From positions 1 to 27,517 of the forward strand of contig NZ_CP115764.1 in the NCBI RefSeq assembly GCF_027912675.1: a DNA stretch of 27,517 nucleotides. Direction: 5' to 3'. This DNA is from Paracoccus sp. SCSIO 75233 (lineage in GTDB: Bacteria > Pseudomonadota > Alphaproteobacteria > Rhodobacterales > Rhodobacteraceae). The notes beneath the pieces were generated by a model, which saw only the letters and a list, made by a program, of their open reading frames with translations, was not told the origin of the DNA and searched no databases. Every line of letters begins with the position of its first letter. Position 1 is the first letter of the stretch. The translations under genes and the position numbers were made by a program. Of this stretch, positions 21,143-27,517 are shown one piece after another.

Positions 21143-21724
21143 CTATGTAGAGGTTTTCCGAGCAGTTTGGGTCGCGTCCGTGTCAACCTTTCGGTCGACG
21201 ATGCGCACGCCATATTGGTCAAACGCCTGTTCGTCCGTGATGTAGCCGTCGAGGACATCATCTAGCACGTCATCAGGATCGCGCTGGAGCGGGTCGCCAT
21301 ATCCGCCGCCACATGCCCGGACAGCAACGATGGATTCGTCCTTGCCAAAAGCGTGGTGCGGCAGCTTTGAGGGCAGTTGGATCTCGGTCCCGTCGGCCAT
21401 TTCGCGGATCAGCTGCGACGGCGTGCCGTCGGATCCTCCGAAGAGGCCGCGCGGGGGGTATTTGTGCCCTTCGCTTTCGACCGAGGCGCTGCCCGGTGAG
21501 AGGAACCGCAGCTTGCGGATCGATCCCACACCGCCGCGCCAGCGCCCCGGCGCGGCGACCTTCTCACGCAGTTCGTAGCGCTCGATCCGCAGGGGAACGT
21601 GGCTTTCGATATCCTCGATCGGGTTGTTGCGCGTGTTGGCATAGAGCACGTCCACCGAGTCCATGCCGTCGCGGCTGATGCCATCATCGCCAAAATGCAG
21701 GTCAGCGGTGAACCAATGAGTCAT
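21143..21724 (-). pseudogene. C-terminal fragment of hydantoinase/oxoprolinase B subunit (HyuB-like)
   Basis: The 193-residue frame from the ATG at 21724 matches only the C-terminal third of HyuB-type proteins, which are normally above 500 aa: GMDSVDVLYANTRNNPIED, then PLRIERYELREKVAAPGRWR, PPRGLFGGSDGTP and the C-terminal GGGYGDPLQRDPDDVLDDVL. The N-terminal two thirds and any HyuA gene are missing. AGGAGA sits 5 nt before the ATG, and the first dozen residues (MTHWFTADLHFG) do not look like HyuB; they resemble the N-terminus of small metallophosphoesterases, so the fragment may be fused to a foreign start. It is followed closely by the D-carbamoylase. Catalytic activity is unlikely. Confidence 0.78.
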
Positions 21725-21746
21725 GGGATCTCCTGAATGTGGGTGA

Positions 21747-22817
21747 TCATGTTGTGCCCCGCCTGCGACGCTTTGACCCGCCACGGGCGCAGTATCGCGC
21801 AACCGGGCAGTGGTGGCGTTGATTGCAGAGCCTGCCCTTGCCGACAATGCGGGTCCGACAGACACCATGCTGGGTTTCGGCACAGAAGCGCCAGATGGCC
21901 AGTTCGAGAAGCCGCGGGAAATAGTCCGGGTAAGCCGGATCGATGTTTTGCACCGGCACGACACGTGCCAGTTCGGCAATCACCCCGTCACAGCCATTCT
22001 CGCGATAGCAGCGCGGGCCGTAAGCATGCTCAAGCCCGAACGCCTTGAGGATGCCGGTGCGGTCGAGGAATTTATGGACCAGCACATCGACGGTGCACAT
22101 TGCTGCCCCGATCACGCGCCAGCGCCTGTCCTTCGGCCTGCCCCCAAGCAGGATATCGGCCAGAACCATATTGGCCAGCTTGGCCGATACACCCTCAACC
22201 CGGCCAAATTGGCGCAGCAGGGCCTGTCGTGCAGCTGCAACGGCATCGGGCGGCAAAACCCTAGCTTCGATGCTGGCATCCGCCGCGTAGCGCCGCTCAG
22301 GGCCTGTGCGGGCTTCCGCAACCGCGCCATCAATCACTTGATCGATGAACCCGGCCACATCGTCCTGACAGATGTCGCGCAGAAAGAAATGCAGCGAATG
22401 CGCCTGAACGTTCAGAAGGCCCTTGCGCAGGGGGAGCTTACGCACCGGGCACAGCCGCAGATGCTGCGGGCGGGCGCATGTGTTTGCCGACTTGCGGTAG
22501 CGGCAGCCGGTATAGGCCTCAAACCCCGCGAGCTTTGGGCAGGCACAACGGCTGCGGGCAAGCGCGGCCCGGATCTCCCTGCGGGTCGCATTGCCGTGGC
22601 GGATAATATAGCGCGTGGCGATATCGTCGGAGATGCCCTGCATGCTGAGTGACAACATCAGCTGGTCATAGATAAACCCGGCATCAGCCTTGGCCAGTGC
22701 TTTCGCCATGCCGGACGCCGCCACCTCATGAGCAACCTCGTCCAGATAACCCGGCCCAATCATCAGCTGGCACAACTCAGCCAGCATTCGGGCGGCATCA
22801 GCCTTGCTGTTCGCCAT
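21747..22817 (-). CDS. HhH-GPD (endonuclease III-like) protein with two cysteine clusters
   Basis: A 356-aa protein, not recognised as a named family. Residues about 200-262 carry a helix-hairpin-helix: FGRVEGVSAKLANMVLADIL parallels the LPGVGRKTANVVL segment of endonuclease III, with Lys213 at the lyase-lysine position, and TVDVLVHKFLDRTGI parallels VDTHVxRVxNRLG, with catalytic-type Asp244. The C-terminal Cys set (C312, C320, C331, C337, C343, ending CPVARYC) resembles the iron-sulfur loop of EndoIII/MutY with altered spacing. A second N-terminal cluster (C91, C93, C105, C114, C123) is extra. The start directly abuts the stop of the DUF3768 gene, indicating coupling. It is probably a DNA-binding or base-excision enzyme; substrate unknown. 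Confidence 0.65.
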   Translation of the reverse strand: MANSKADAARMLAELCQLMIGPGYLDEVAHEVAASGMAKALAKADAGFIYDQLMLSLSMQGISDDIATRYIIRHGNATRREIRAALARSRCACPKLAGFEAYTGCRYRKSANTCARPQHLRLCPVRKLPLRKGLLNVQAHSLHFFLRDICQDDVAGFIDQVIDGAVAEARTGPERRYAADASIEARVLPPDAVAAARQALLRQFGRVEGVSAKLANMVLADILLGGRPKDRRWRVIGAAMCTVDVLVHKFLDRTGILKAFGLEHAYGPRCYRENGCDGVIAELARVVPVQNIDPAYPDYFPRLLELAIWRFCAETQHGVCRTRIVGKGRLCNQRHHCPVARYCARGGSKRRRRGTT

Positions 22818-23216
22818 TCAATATTCCGAAGCCAGCATAACGGTCAGAATGCGGCGGGTCAGGTGCGGATTCGATGGGTCTGGCGAAAACCCCTTCAGCG
22901 CCCGGTCGTAATAGTCGATTTTCCAGATGATGCGGTGTTGCCCCACGGTCATGACCGCACAGTCATGCTCACCATAGGGGTCGTTATCTTCATTAAAATC
23001 GTCGAAACAGGCGACAGCTTGCAGGATCGCCGCGAGTTCTTGCCTTGGCAGCATGCCGACCCCACGGGTGACGAAGACATTGCCGCCCAGTTCCCGGCGC
23101 CGCAGGGCATCGTTCAACATCCGAACCAGTCGCACATCATAGGGCTGATCCTCCTCAAACCCATCAATGTTGCCAGTTTGTTCTTTTTCATCATCCATCG
23201 ATCTCCGGTCATCCAT
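22818..23216 (-). CDS. DUF3768 family protein
   Basis: A 132-aa acidic protein matching DUF3768 as I remember it: VRLVRMLNDALRRRELGGNV, then FVTRGVGMLP, a central FDDFNEDNDPYGEHDCAVM and IIWKIDYYDRALKGFSPDP, ending LTRRILTVMLASEY. The family is common on alphaproteobacterial plasmids and its function is unknown; the sequence resembles a small anti-restriction-like or regulatory fold but nothing specific can be claimed. The first 25 residues are charged and low-complexity. AGGAAAGG precedes the ATG at 23216; a second ATG at 23198 also has a GGAG in front of it. It sits between the recombinase (17 nt) and the HhH gene (0 nt). Confidence 0.8.
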   Translation of the reverse strand: MDDRRSMDDEKEQTGNIDGFEEDQPYDVRLVRMLNDALRRRELGGNVFVTRGVGMLPRQELAAILQAVACFDDFNEDNDPYGEHDCAVMTVGQHRIIWKIDYYDRALKGFSPDPSNPHLTRRILTVMLASEY

Positions 23217-23233
23217 CGTTTCTACCTTTCCTG

Positions 23234-23812
23234 TCAGATGAGTTTGATCAATCGACGCTGCGCCTGTTCATCGCCGTCGATATAGCCTTGCGTGGTCTGG
23301 ATGGAGCGATGCCCGGCCAGAAGCTGGACATCCCGCAGCGAGCCGCCCGCCCGGTGCAGCTGTCGTGCTGCACGGGTGATAAAACTGCGCCGCCCGGAAT
23401 GCGACGAACAGCCTTGCAGGCCCAATTGCCGGTAGAGCCCGGTAAACCAGTTGACCAGCGATTTGGGTGACATCGCCCCACCCCGGCAGGACCGGATCAC
23501 CGGCCCTTGCCGGTCGCGGACACGTGGGGCCAGACCGACAAGCGCCCGCCGAAGTTCAGGATGCAAAGGAATACGCCGCCCGGATCGACGCTTGGCCGCA
23601 ACCGGGGGCAATTCGATATGCGACCCGATCGAGCCATCACCCCGGGTCAACATCGACCAACGAAGCGCGCAGACTTCGCAGGCGCGCAACCCCGCCGTGA
23701 TGGTCAAGAGGAACATCACGCGGTCACGGGCAGCTGTCGGAGAAAGATCGAGATGTCGCAATATGCGCCGCTGTTCAGCGGCTGTAATCACCTTGGCCGG
23801 GCGGCCGCGCAT
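23234..23812 (-). CDS. Single-domain tyrosine recombinase
   Basis: A 192-aa protein that is essentially only the catalytic domain of a phage-integrase family recombinase, without a separate N-terminal core-binding domain. All catalytic residues are visible: Arg43 (TAGLRACEV), Lys74 (AAKRRSGRR), His138 and Arg141 (SSHSGRRSFIT), His168 (LAGHRSIQTT) and nucleophile Tyr177 (GYID). Minimal recombinases of this size include FimB/FimE-like invertases and some plasmid or cassette recombinases. It is the first gene behind the promoter/operator at 23840-23868 and leads a three-gene operon. It may act on the surrounding element or switch DNA orientation; its target site was not found. Confidence 0.88.
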   Translation of the reverse strand: MRGRPAKVITAAEQRRILRHLDLSPTAARDRVMFLLTITAGLRACEVCALRWSMLTRGDGSIGSHIELPPVAAKRRSGRRIPLHPELRRALVGLAPRVRDRQGPVIRSCRGGAMSPKSLVNWFTGLYRQLGLQGCSSHSGRRSFITRAARQLHRAGGSLRDVQLLAGHRSIQTTQGYIDGDEQAQRRLIKLI

Positions 23813-23839
23813 ATGCTCGTATAAATTGACATACGATTA

Positions 23840-23868
23840 CAATACACAATCTAAAGTAGATTGTCAAG
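23840..23868 (-). promoter_or_regulatory. Sigma70-type promoter of the recombinase/DUF3768/HhH operon
   Basis: On the minus strand TTGACA (23868-23863) and TATTGT (23845-23840) are separated by exactly 17 nt. They lie about 30 nt upstream of the recombinase start. A 19-nt palindrome fills the spacer and overlaps the -35 box. Confidence 0.7.
23847..23865. promoter_or_regulatory. Palindromic operator inside the promoter
   Basis: ACAATCTA (23847-23854) and TAGATTGT (23858-23865) are perfect arms around AAG. The palindrome covers the spacer and half of the -35 hexamer, so a protein bound here would block the promoter. The regulator is unknown; no typical repressor gene is adjacent. Confidence 0.65.
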
Positions 23869-24395
23869 TGAAACGTTCAGCTCGCGGTGATTGTGGTGCT
23901 GACCGCCTGATCGGGCCTGATATGATACGACATGCCGCGATGATGTCGATCCGGCGTGACGCTGCACATCCTCACCAACTGTTCCGTAACTTCTGTTCAA
24001 CAGAAACATGGCGCATTGTCGCAACGGATCATTTGGCAGGTCCCGTAAAGCAGCTTGGGCGTAATGCCAATTTATAGGTGTTGGTTGCAATGGGATGGGC
24101 CCGGCAGCCTGCCACATCCACGGATGCGGCGATGGGGGCGCAAGCTGCGCAACCATATGGAACCACTATGCCCAAATTACCAAACAAACCATGATCAGCC
24201 CCCACAACCAATAACTGTAAAAATACCAATTATATTATGAACCAGCCCGAGCATGATGATCGATAGGCAGACAAACACCCGCCAGATCACAAGCTTGAAG
24301 ACTCCTAAATCCCGGAATTCGTCATGGCCGAGACGCGCAACGACATCGTCGCGGACGCGTAAAGCAGCATGTACCGCAACAAAAGGACAAACCCG
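23869..24395. other. Gene-poor region with a short palindrome
   Basis: No convincing gene was found in about 530 nt. It holds the palindrome TTCTGTTCAACAGAA (23991-24005). Short reading frames across it lack recognisable motifs. AT-rich DNA near 24160-24260 may hold a promoter for the following gene. It looks like eroded mobile DNA. Confidence 0.4.
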
Positions 24396-25010
24396 ATGAT
24401 GACCAAGCAACTCGTAGACGGATACGCAGTCATGCTGCAGGACCGTATCACCCACGGCTGGGACGCCTGCCTGCTCAGCTTCATGTTCAATTCGCTGCCG
24501 GGCAATGACAGGACCAGGGTGAAACTAATGATGGAGGAGGTTCGTGCCACCTACCACAAGCTCCTGACCCGCCTCTACCGCCACCCGCACAGTAAGCGGC
24601 ACGACCAGCTCCCATTCCTGATCGCGGCCCCGGATTACCAGGTTCCGAAACACGACAGGACGACGCATGTGAACCCGGAGATCAATAACGGCCTTCACAT
24701 ACACGCCGCCTTCGCCTGCCCTCGCCACACAAGGCTCAAGACCAACTTGACCACCTTCCTCACCGATTGGCGCGACCAGCTGATCGGCCAGAACCGATAC
24801 CTTGCCGAGCTCCACATCAAGCGCATCACCCATGACGCGCCGCGGCTTACGGACTATCTGATGAAATCGATTAGACGAGACGAGCTCAGCGCCGACGACA
24901 TCCTGCTGTTGCCAGAAGCGCGGGGCGAGTATTCTTCGCGGACGAAATACGAACGCCTACAAGCGAAAACCGACGGTGCCAAACGGCGGATCAGATGCCG
25001 GTCACGCTAG
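24396..25010 (+). CDS. Putative HUH-type (Rep/relaxase-like) protein
   Basis: A 204-aa protein that I do not recognise as a named family. It has the order of an HUH single-strand endonuclease: a hydrophobic strand (WDACLLSFMFN) near residue 22, a histidine pair in NNGLHIHAAF (His101 and His103), and a Tyr followed by Lys in TDYLMKSI (Tyr154). This resembles small rolling-circle Rep or inovirus Gp2-like proteins, but only by motif. AAAGGA lies 8 nt before the ATG at 24396; an earlier ATG at 24369 lacks this. The C-terminus is basic. It stands alone, without a recognised nick site nearby. Confidence 0.5.
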   Translation: MMTKQLVDGYAVMLQDRITHGWDACLLSFMFNSLPGNDRTRVKLMMEEVRATYHKLLTRLYRHPHSKRHDQLPFLIAAPDYQVPKHDRTTHVNPEINNGLHIHAAFACPRHTRLKTNLTTFLTDWRDQLIGQNRYLAELHIKRITHDAPRLTDYLMKSIRRDELSADDILLLPEARGEYSSRTKYERLQAKTDGAKRRIRCRSR

Positions 25011-25329
25011 AAGATCAGGCGTCGACACTCTCCCATGCGGGCAATCGGGTTTCAGGCTTTGGAGTGGCCCTCCTCGGCATTGCCGACCCCGATATATTTT
25101 CGGAAAAAGCCCATGAAAGCACTGTCGCCGGAATGTTTCGCTTTAACAGAAACATCACAGCCGTTGATCAGAACAATGCCGTGAGAAAGGCCGAAAACTG
25201 TCGCGAGCAGAGTTGCGATCCGCTTTCGCGAGGAACCAGGTGACCAAACCCCGCCCGACACTCCAAACGAACGATGGCTCCGACCCTCAATCAAGGGCCG
25301 GGGCAAATTTTCATCATTCAACGGCAATA
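25011..25329. other. Region without a supported gene
   Basis: In 319 nt only a minus-strand frame at 25052-25327 is open. It has no recognisable domain, begins at a doubtful TTG-type codon and lacks a ribosome-binding site. No structured RNA or repeat was recognised. Confidence 0.4.
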
Positions 25330-26082
25330 CTAGTGCAATGATGCCCTACGGCTTGATCGTCTAGGACGCTTCGGCTTTCGGGTCGCACGTGGGGCCGGTT
25401 CATGCGCCTCGTCGCTCGCCAAGAGCTTGAACTGAACAAAGCCCGTATCGTCGGCGCCGGCATTACGAACCCTTAGCGTGAACTTGTCGCCTTTCGAACT
25501 GTTGAGCAGGTCCTCAAGATCATCTGGTTCGACTTGAAGGAAAAGATCCATTTCATCTGCATCTATTTCCTGCACGGTACGGAGGTACGTGGCTCTCGCC
25601 GCGGCAATGCGCTCGCGTGCAGACGCTTTTTTAATCGGCCCGCCTTTCTCGCCCTCCTGCTGCATCGCACGGTAGTCGGCATACACCCTTTGAATGCCGC
25701 CCCGCTTCTTGAGTTCTGCCGCAATTTCCTCTCGTGGAACGTTGTCAACAAGGAGCGCCTCTATCGCCTTGTTGTAGCGGCTGGCATCCTTGTCAGTGTT
25801 CTTCCGCCAAGAAAAAACAAACTTGAGGATGAATAGCCGCAATTCTTCAGGTCGCTCGACCGACGGCCGGGATTTTTTCCCCTGCCAATGATCAAGCTCA
25901 CAAAACGCCTTTAAGTCATCCATATTATTACGGATAGCCAGCTCCCGCACCGCTGCCTCCTGCAGCGTATGCCTCAGGGCGTCCCGATAGCCGTATTGTA
26001 ATTTTTTGATCTCTGATCGGGTACGTTTCAGCGCCTTGATGTTCGGTGGCGATGCCGGTTCCTTCGCTTTCTTCCTATCCAT
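25330..26082 (-). CDS. Hypothetical basic protein (unknown function)
   Basis: A 250-aa protein that I do not recognise. The N-terminal third is Lys/Arg-rich and predicted helical (KALKRTRSEIKKLQYGYRDALRHTLQEA). The middle contains RPEELRLFILKFVFSWRKNT, a helical segment, and GGIQRVYADYRAMQ. The C-terminus has an acidic block (IDADEMDLFLQVEPDDLEDLL) and ends in a basic tail (RKPKRPRRSSRR). The composition suggests a nucleic-acid-associated protein. The ATG at 26082, preceded by GGAAAGG at a good distance, is preferred to a TTG at 26142. It is transcribed in the same direction as the next upstream gene (26235-27215), separated by about 150 AT-rich nt that may hold its own promoter. Confidence 0.6.
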   Translation of the reverse strand: MDRKKAKEPASPPNIKALKRTRSEIKKLQYGYRDALRHTLQEAAVRELAIRNNMDDLKAFCELDHWQGKKSRPSVERPEELRLFILKFVFSWRKNTDKDASRYNKAIEALLVDNVPREEIAAELKKRGGIQRVYADYRAMQQEGEKGGPIKKASARERIAAARATYLRTVQEIDADEMDLFLQVEPDDLEDLLNSSKGDKFTLRVRNAGADDTGFVQFKLLASDEAHEPAPRATRKPKRPRRSSRRASLH

Positions 26083-26234
26083 CTGTGATGCCTTTCCTTT
26101 ACCGGTGCGAAATTGCACTTCTTCAGATATGGATAAGGGCAACCCATGATTGAATTGGAGGGGTTTTCAGGCATGGGTTATTTATTTTATTTACTGTTAT
26201 ATATCAGAATATTGAACACTTTAAGTTGTCGACA

Positions 26235-27215
26235 TTAGACAAGAAAATCACCAATATTATTCAATTGATAGCCGAGCGTCCTTGGAAAACTCGGGAACCG
26301 ATAGCCAGCCGTCGCCCGCGGATCCAATCGCGCCATCAGCGCCCTCTGGGCGGACTTGCATCGGCTCAGCGCAGCCCGAAACTCCTCTGGGTCGTCCAGC
26401 GCCTCGTCCACAACCTCAACGAGGTCCGGGTCCGATGGGTGCAAATACAGTGTTATCTTCGGTTCATGGGAGAAGATGTACTGGAAAACCGCGGTCGACG
26501 CATATTGCGCCCATCGTTCCCGCAAGGCGCGAAGGGAATACGGGAACTGACACGCCACCGCCGTTGTCCGCTGCCGCTTCAATGCCGCAGTCAGGCTGAC
26601 ATAGCCCTGCCCATGTTTGTTCGGAACTGTGGTCAGAAGATGCCCGGTGATTTCCGCGATCACATCCTGGATCGAATAGCGCCCGAACGCCGGAAAGCCA
26701 TTCTCCCAGAAATAGGCATCCGCCTCGGGCGAGAACATCCACAGGAACCGCTCGACCTTCAGAGCGCGGTTCAATCGTTCGCGCACATCCTCCGGCATGT
26801 CAAAAACCGTTTGCGCCTTATGTTTCCGGCACAGGTAGCTGATATGCGCCGCTGTGACCGCTGCCTGCTGGTCAGGGGAATTCTCTCCCCACCCAAGCCA
26901 GGCAACCAGCCGAAAAAACGCCTGTTCACGATCAAAACGTGGCATCGGCTTCGTGGAGGCAAGGATCCGGATCGCCGTGTTCACCCCAATATCAGGTGGG
27001 TGGTCGACCAGTGGTGATGCCGCATATCCGCGCTCCTCGTCACTGACCCACCGATAAAATGTCGAGGCCGGGATACCGAGGGCTTCCAATGTCGCCTTCT
27101 GTGAGCCATGCCGCATATATGTGGCTTCGTAGGCCGCCAGCTTATTCTTACGTTCTTCAATGCTGCGCTGTCGCGGGCCTCGCCCCGGCAAACCTGGCCC
27201 CTTCTTGTCCACCAT
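26235..27215 (-). CDS. Hypothetical protein with N-terminal helix-turn-helix
   Basis: A 326-aa protein not recognised as a known family. After a basic start there is a likely HTH (YMRHGSQKATLEALGIPAST, then FYRWVSDEERG) near residues 32-62, similar to transposase- or phage-type DNA-binding modules. The remainder is mostly helical with several Trp and aromatic residues (FFRLVAWLGWGEN, and ERFLWMFSPEADAYFWENGF), without recognisable catalytic motifs. A G-rich ribosome-binding sequence (GGGGGG) lies about 5 nt before the ATG. The reading frame is long, and the downstream gene at 25330-26082 may function with it. A role as a regulator or mobile-element protein is possible but unproven. Confidence 0.6.
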   Translation of the reverse strand: MVDKKGPGLPGRGPRQRSIEERKNKLAAYEATYMRHGSQKATLEALGIPASTFYRWVSDEERGYAASPLVDHPPDIGVNTAIRILASTKPMPRFDREQAFFRLVAWLGWGENSPDQQAAVTAAHISYLCRKHKAQTVFDMPEDVRERLNRALKVERFLWMFSPEADAYFWENGFPAFGRYSIQDVIAEITGHLLTTVPNKHGQGYVSLTAALKRQRTTAVACQFPYSLRALRERWAQYASTAVFQYIFSHEPKITLYLHPSDPDLVEVVDEALDDPEEFRAALSRCKSAQRALMARLDPRATAGYRFPSFPRTLGYQLNNIGDFLV

Positions 27216-27517
27216 GAATTCCCCCCTGCGCGGTCATCAAAGCGCCATCAAAAGAGATTCAGAGAAAAATATCCAGAAAGCCGACATGGCATTTGTGGTA
27301 AAAGGCAATGTCCCGGAGATATGCGGACGGAGGCGACATTCAGGCAGTCTTCCGAAACTCGGAGGTCCGCCTTTCGTTTGCTTCTGCTACGCTTGTCGCT
27401 GCCGGTGCGCAGGTGATCGCGGGGTGACAGCCGGTGGTTGCGCCGCCTCGCTACTTCAGGACACCGCCCTGGGGCCTGAGGTTGCTACCGGCGCAGCAGC
27501 GCCCTTCCGCCGAAACG
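27216..27517. other. Terminal region without a supported gene
   Basis: These 302 nt contain no convincing reading frame. A GCGGAC word near 27322 and GTCCGC near 27365 could pair across a long loop. The only recognised content is the 29-nt hicA copy at 27391-27419. Confidence 0.45.
27391..27419 (+). repeat. 29-nt exact copy of an internal hicA segment
   Basis: The 29 nt at 27391-27419 (beginning GCTTGTCGCTGCCGGTGCG) are identical to 2570-2598 inside hicA and in the same orientation; the match then breaks with one substitution followed by GGGG. Neither side continues a HicA reading frame, so this is a broken duplicate or the scar of a recombination event. Confidence 0.8.

Noticed and set aside
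21725..21979. N-terminal extension of the HyuB fragment
   Set aside because: It overlaps the end of the HhH gene in a different frame and does not resemble HyuB.
21810..22652. 280-aa plus-strand frame opposite the HhH gene
   Set aside because: It is antisense to a gene in a tightly packed operon with a promoter, and has no domain signal.
23851..24156. 101-aa minus-strand frame in the gene-poor region
   Set aside because: No motif, overlaps the promoter palindrome, and composition is unlike the neighbouring genes.
25052..25327. 91-aa minus-strand frame
   Set aside because: Doubtful start codon, no ribosome-binding site and no recognisable domain.
26226..27017. 263-aa plus-strand frame opposite the HTH protein
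   Set aside because: Arg/Pro-rich antisense shadow; the minus-strand gene has a good ribosome-binding site and a plausible HTH.

Overview
The window looks like part, or nearly all, of a mosaic plasmid from an alphaproteobacterium of the Paracoccus/Rhodobacteraceae type. That assignment is inference. It rests on GC-rich coding DNA, two RPA-family (COG5534-type) RepA initiators, small ParA/ribbon-helix-helix partition pairs, PrtD/HlyD-type secretion genes, a DUF3768 protein and several alphaproteobacterial insertion-sequence types. No rRNA, tRNA or CRISPR array was seen.

Layout. 1-2456: a first replicon backbone with an AT-rich triple repeat, five iterons, repA, and an opposing parA plus small partner gene. 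2484-3067: a hicAB toxin-antitoxin pair. 3093-4656: a WGR-domain gene and two divergent serine resolvases. 4663-5769: a second parA/partner operon bracketed by TAGGAATATA-type repeats. 5807-11002: an RTX calcium-binding protein with its own terminator, divergent from a type I secretion ABC transporter and adaptor. 11048-12300: a second repA, iterons, AT-rich repeats and a DnaA box. 12414-15049: a sulfotransferase coupled to a two-domain glycosyltransferase. 15468-16466: an exported M23-like protein. 16469-18919: an IS91-type element carrying a tyrosine recombinase. 19130-20165: truncated IS21 and IS3 remnants. 20220-21724: a complete N-carbamoyl-D-amino-acid hydrolase behind a truncated hydantoinase B. 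21747-23868: a promoter/operator driving recombinase, DUF3768 and HhH-GPD/iron-sulfur genes. 24396-27517: an HUH-like protein and two unrecognised genes, ending in a fragment copied from hicA.

The strongest structural signal is that the two origins are built to the same ruler. Each has three GTGTTA boxes, a 55-nt gap and five 18-nt iterons at nearly identical offsets, and in each the fifth iteron starts on the G of the repA ATG. With two par modules as well, this suggests a cointegrate of two related but diverged replicons. The central cargo (RTX protein and its exporter, glycosyltransferase, sulfotransferase, M23-like protein) looks like a cell-surface or secreted-matrix package. The right third is a zone of transposon debris holding a stranded piece of a D-hydantoin pathway and an unusual three-gene recombinase/DUF3768/DNA-glycosylase-like operon, the best candidate here for an undescribed system.
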